Shown here in pieces: positions 62,301 to 64,000 of a stretch of DNA of 64,000 nt (the stretch's first letter is position 1; each line of letters begins with the position of its first letter). Origin of the DNA: an uncultured Saprospiraceae bacterium. Its GTDB lineage: Bacteria > Bacteroidota > Bacteroidia > Chitinophagales > Saprospiraceae. Under the pieces are notes generated by a model, which was not told the DNA's origin, did no database searches, and saw only the letters and a program-made list of their open reading frames with translations. The DNA lies in NCBI GenBank assembly GCA_938007965.1, contig CALLMH010000014.1, forward strand, positions 1-64,000, in the 5' to 3' direction. Position numbers and translations under genes: made by a program.

Positions 62301-62522
62301 ATTGACTGTAAAAGAATCAATGTAAGTGCCTGTTTCGCCGTGTCCATTGATTGAATCACCCTGACAGGCTGTAATCGATAAGTCAGTGATAGTGGTATCT
62401 AGCTGAATATATGATGTATTATTTATATGTGTAAATTCTTGTACGTTAGAATTTAAGGTAAAACAATATGCAGATAATACCACAAAAAGGAATGCGAATG
62501 TGTAAGACAGGTTGGACTTCAT
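59301..62522 (-). CDS. Secreted protein with about 20 cysteine-paired repeats and a type IX sorting tail
   Basis: 1073 residues with a signal peptide (FAFLFVVLSAYCFTLNSN). Nearly the whole mature protein is a tandem array of about 20 units of roughly 48 residues (consensus: C-x-GD-s-f-x-GY-x-eTG-x-Yi-DTL, then GCDSIR and a strand). Each unit has two cysteines, one in the C-x-GD turn and one in GCDS, which probably pair. The first unit is degenerate. The last about 70 residues are a type IX sorting domain (YPNPANDFITIESYD, NNGLYLVKV, HRFIKL). The repeat type is common in Saprospiria-like surface proteins; an adhesion role is inference. Confidence 0.85.
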   Translation of the reverse strand: MKSNLSYTFAFLFVVLSAYCFTLNSNVQEFTHINNTSYIQLDTTITDLSITACQGDSINGHGETGTYIDSFTVNTSNDSIVNLSLFVIPVDTGFLTNTICGGDSVLGYFSSGIYIDTFQTFTGCDSLRILNLTVQDSIITDTTVVICSGLNYEGYDTTGTYIDTLNTSFGCDSIVILDLVVVDSFAVDTTVILCGGQLFEDYFISGTYIDTLTAIGGCDSVRTLELIINPSYEIDTTAIICFGDTFSGFFETGAWVDSLTTSVGCDSILNINLIVLQADTSFISETICIGDTLLGYTQTGTYVDTLINGFGCDSIRIFDLTVDTVTTTIITETICDGDTLFGYIETGIYIDTLASGIGCDSIRVLDLDVLETFQTIVQATICEGDTFRTYTIPGEYEETLQAENGCDSILQITLDVIAPIFSVIDTTICDGSSIAGYDSTGIFFDTLINFNTGCDSIRRLNLTVLSRDTMMLSETICEGGSVLGYTETGIYFDEIPSEGPCDTLRILDLIVRPNYDIDTLINLCQGDSINGHTEAGMYLDSLNTQYGCDSIINLEVVIRQSDFFAINATICRGESIGGYFETGSYIDTLQTVFGCDSVRTIDMVVIEPLIGSISIEICEGESFESYTEQGVYQDTLFTFTTGCDSIRTLTLNVIPPVFSTIESIICMGDSFEGYDSSGVFVDTLISSLGCDSIRTINQEVIPNARQTINLNICNDFEFEGYNAVGTYLDTLTSLITGCDSIRTIVITSESVSEMINLTICNDETFAGYSETGIYIDTLQTIYECDSIRTIDLIVKPMLFTDLTDTICEGDDFEGYTEEGIYIDTLITDLGCDSIRTIDLSVILRSYFRIDTLVCIGTSVFGYDQPGKHVDTLIAASGCDSLRDLRLNVVNTLLQIEEVTICEGESYLGYTETGAYQDTIVSIAGCDSLVTILSLEVLELPSITLDTTICEGDEIFGFDSPGSYNIVLENEEGCDTLLALNMNVLAFPECLTSVNNYDIPNSKLYPNPANDFITIESYDIITSVSIYNSAGEIMEQKTLNSKEFNLNLDDYNNGLYLVKVTSEKGSYVHRFIKL
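59700..62400 (-). repeat. Tandem ~144-bp coding repeat array, about 20 units
   Basis: The codons for the 48-residue unit recur across most of the gene at 59301-62522. The units are diverged at the DNA level (protein-level conservation is much higher), so the array is old rather than recently amplified. Confidence 0.75.
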
Positions 62523-62630
62523 AAACAGATTTTCTCTGATGTAAAACTACAAATAATGTACATATTCTTATAAACGAACTTCGAGCATGATAAAAATCTC
62601 TTCTACAGCCCGCATTTATTTAGTGTTTTG

Positions 62631-62638
62631 TACATTTG
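62631..62638 (+). promoter_or_regulatory. Possible -7 element upstream of isocitrate dehydrogenase
   Basis: TACATTTG fits TAnnTTTG but lies 105 bases before the start, so it implies a long leader if real. Confidence 0.28.
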
Positions 62639-62716
62639 TGACCTCTATATCATGGAGTGTTGGTTTCTAATCGGAATTTGTGAATATTCCTGTTTATTTG
62701 ATGGCTCCATTTTTAA

Positions 62717-64000
<1,284 letters not shown>

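Overview
The window comes from a Bacteroidota chromosome, most likely a Saprospiria-type marine or environmental lineage; the placement at class level is inference. The evidence is a menaquinone-based respiratory chain built on alternative complex III plus an aa3-type oxidase, type IX secretion (PorT and cargo with C-terminal sorting tails), a TonB receptor/DUF4249 pair, DUF5686 and choice-of-anchor B proteins, and AT-rich upstream regions carrying TAnnTTTG -7 promoter elements. No rRNA, tRNA, CRISPR array or insertion sequence was recognised, and both edges cut through genes.

Layout. 1-6861 (minus): envelope lipid block. Transcription runs from an unknown outer-membrane-type protein through Kdo transferase and a heptose-phosphate-type kinase to a CDP-alcohol phosphatidyltransferase, a DUF4833-like protein, a PAP2/Aur1-like membrane enzyme, serine palmitoyltransferase and a GNAT protein cut by the edge. 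It reads as lipid A-core plus (inositol?) phosphosphingolipid synthesis. 7312-9902 (plus): queD, fabD, yqgE and an FtsE-like ATPase. 10151-14421 (plus): xerD, an HExxH lipoprotein, a voltage-gated-type K+ channel with a zinc ribbon, a small DUF7009-like protein and fdhD. 15033: thyA.

16009-32742 (plus) is the core of the window. actA-B-C-D-E-F encode alternative complex III, followed directly by coxB, coxA, ctaB, two subunit III genes, subunit IV, a degenerate SCO-like protein, a DUF420 protein and a small CPMC membrane protein. The genes would carry electrons from menaquinol through multiheme ActA and ActE to CuA and the oxygen-reducing site. The most unusual feature is that subunit II (24980-26482) ends in a complete OmpA-like peptidoglycan-binding domain. 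ActA also carries an additional N-terminal monoheme domain.

32810-35741 (minus): two beta-barrel proteins, porT and menG. 36073-64000 is a mixed region: a methyltransferase, secreted FG-GAP and 20-repeat T9SS cargo, the TonB receptor/DUF4249 pair, cytidine deaminase, a DnaQ/GIY-YIG fusion, DinB, GNAT and DUF5686 proteins, two tiny proteins that are little more than sorting-tail-like domains, a CBS protein, ftsK, and the 5' part of a monomeric NADP isocitrate dehydrogenase at the right edge. Several rho-independent terminators are visible. Coordinates of starts were moved to internal codons where signal peptides, family length or promoter position required it.
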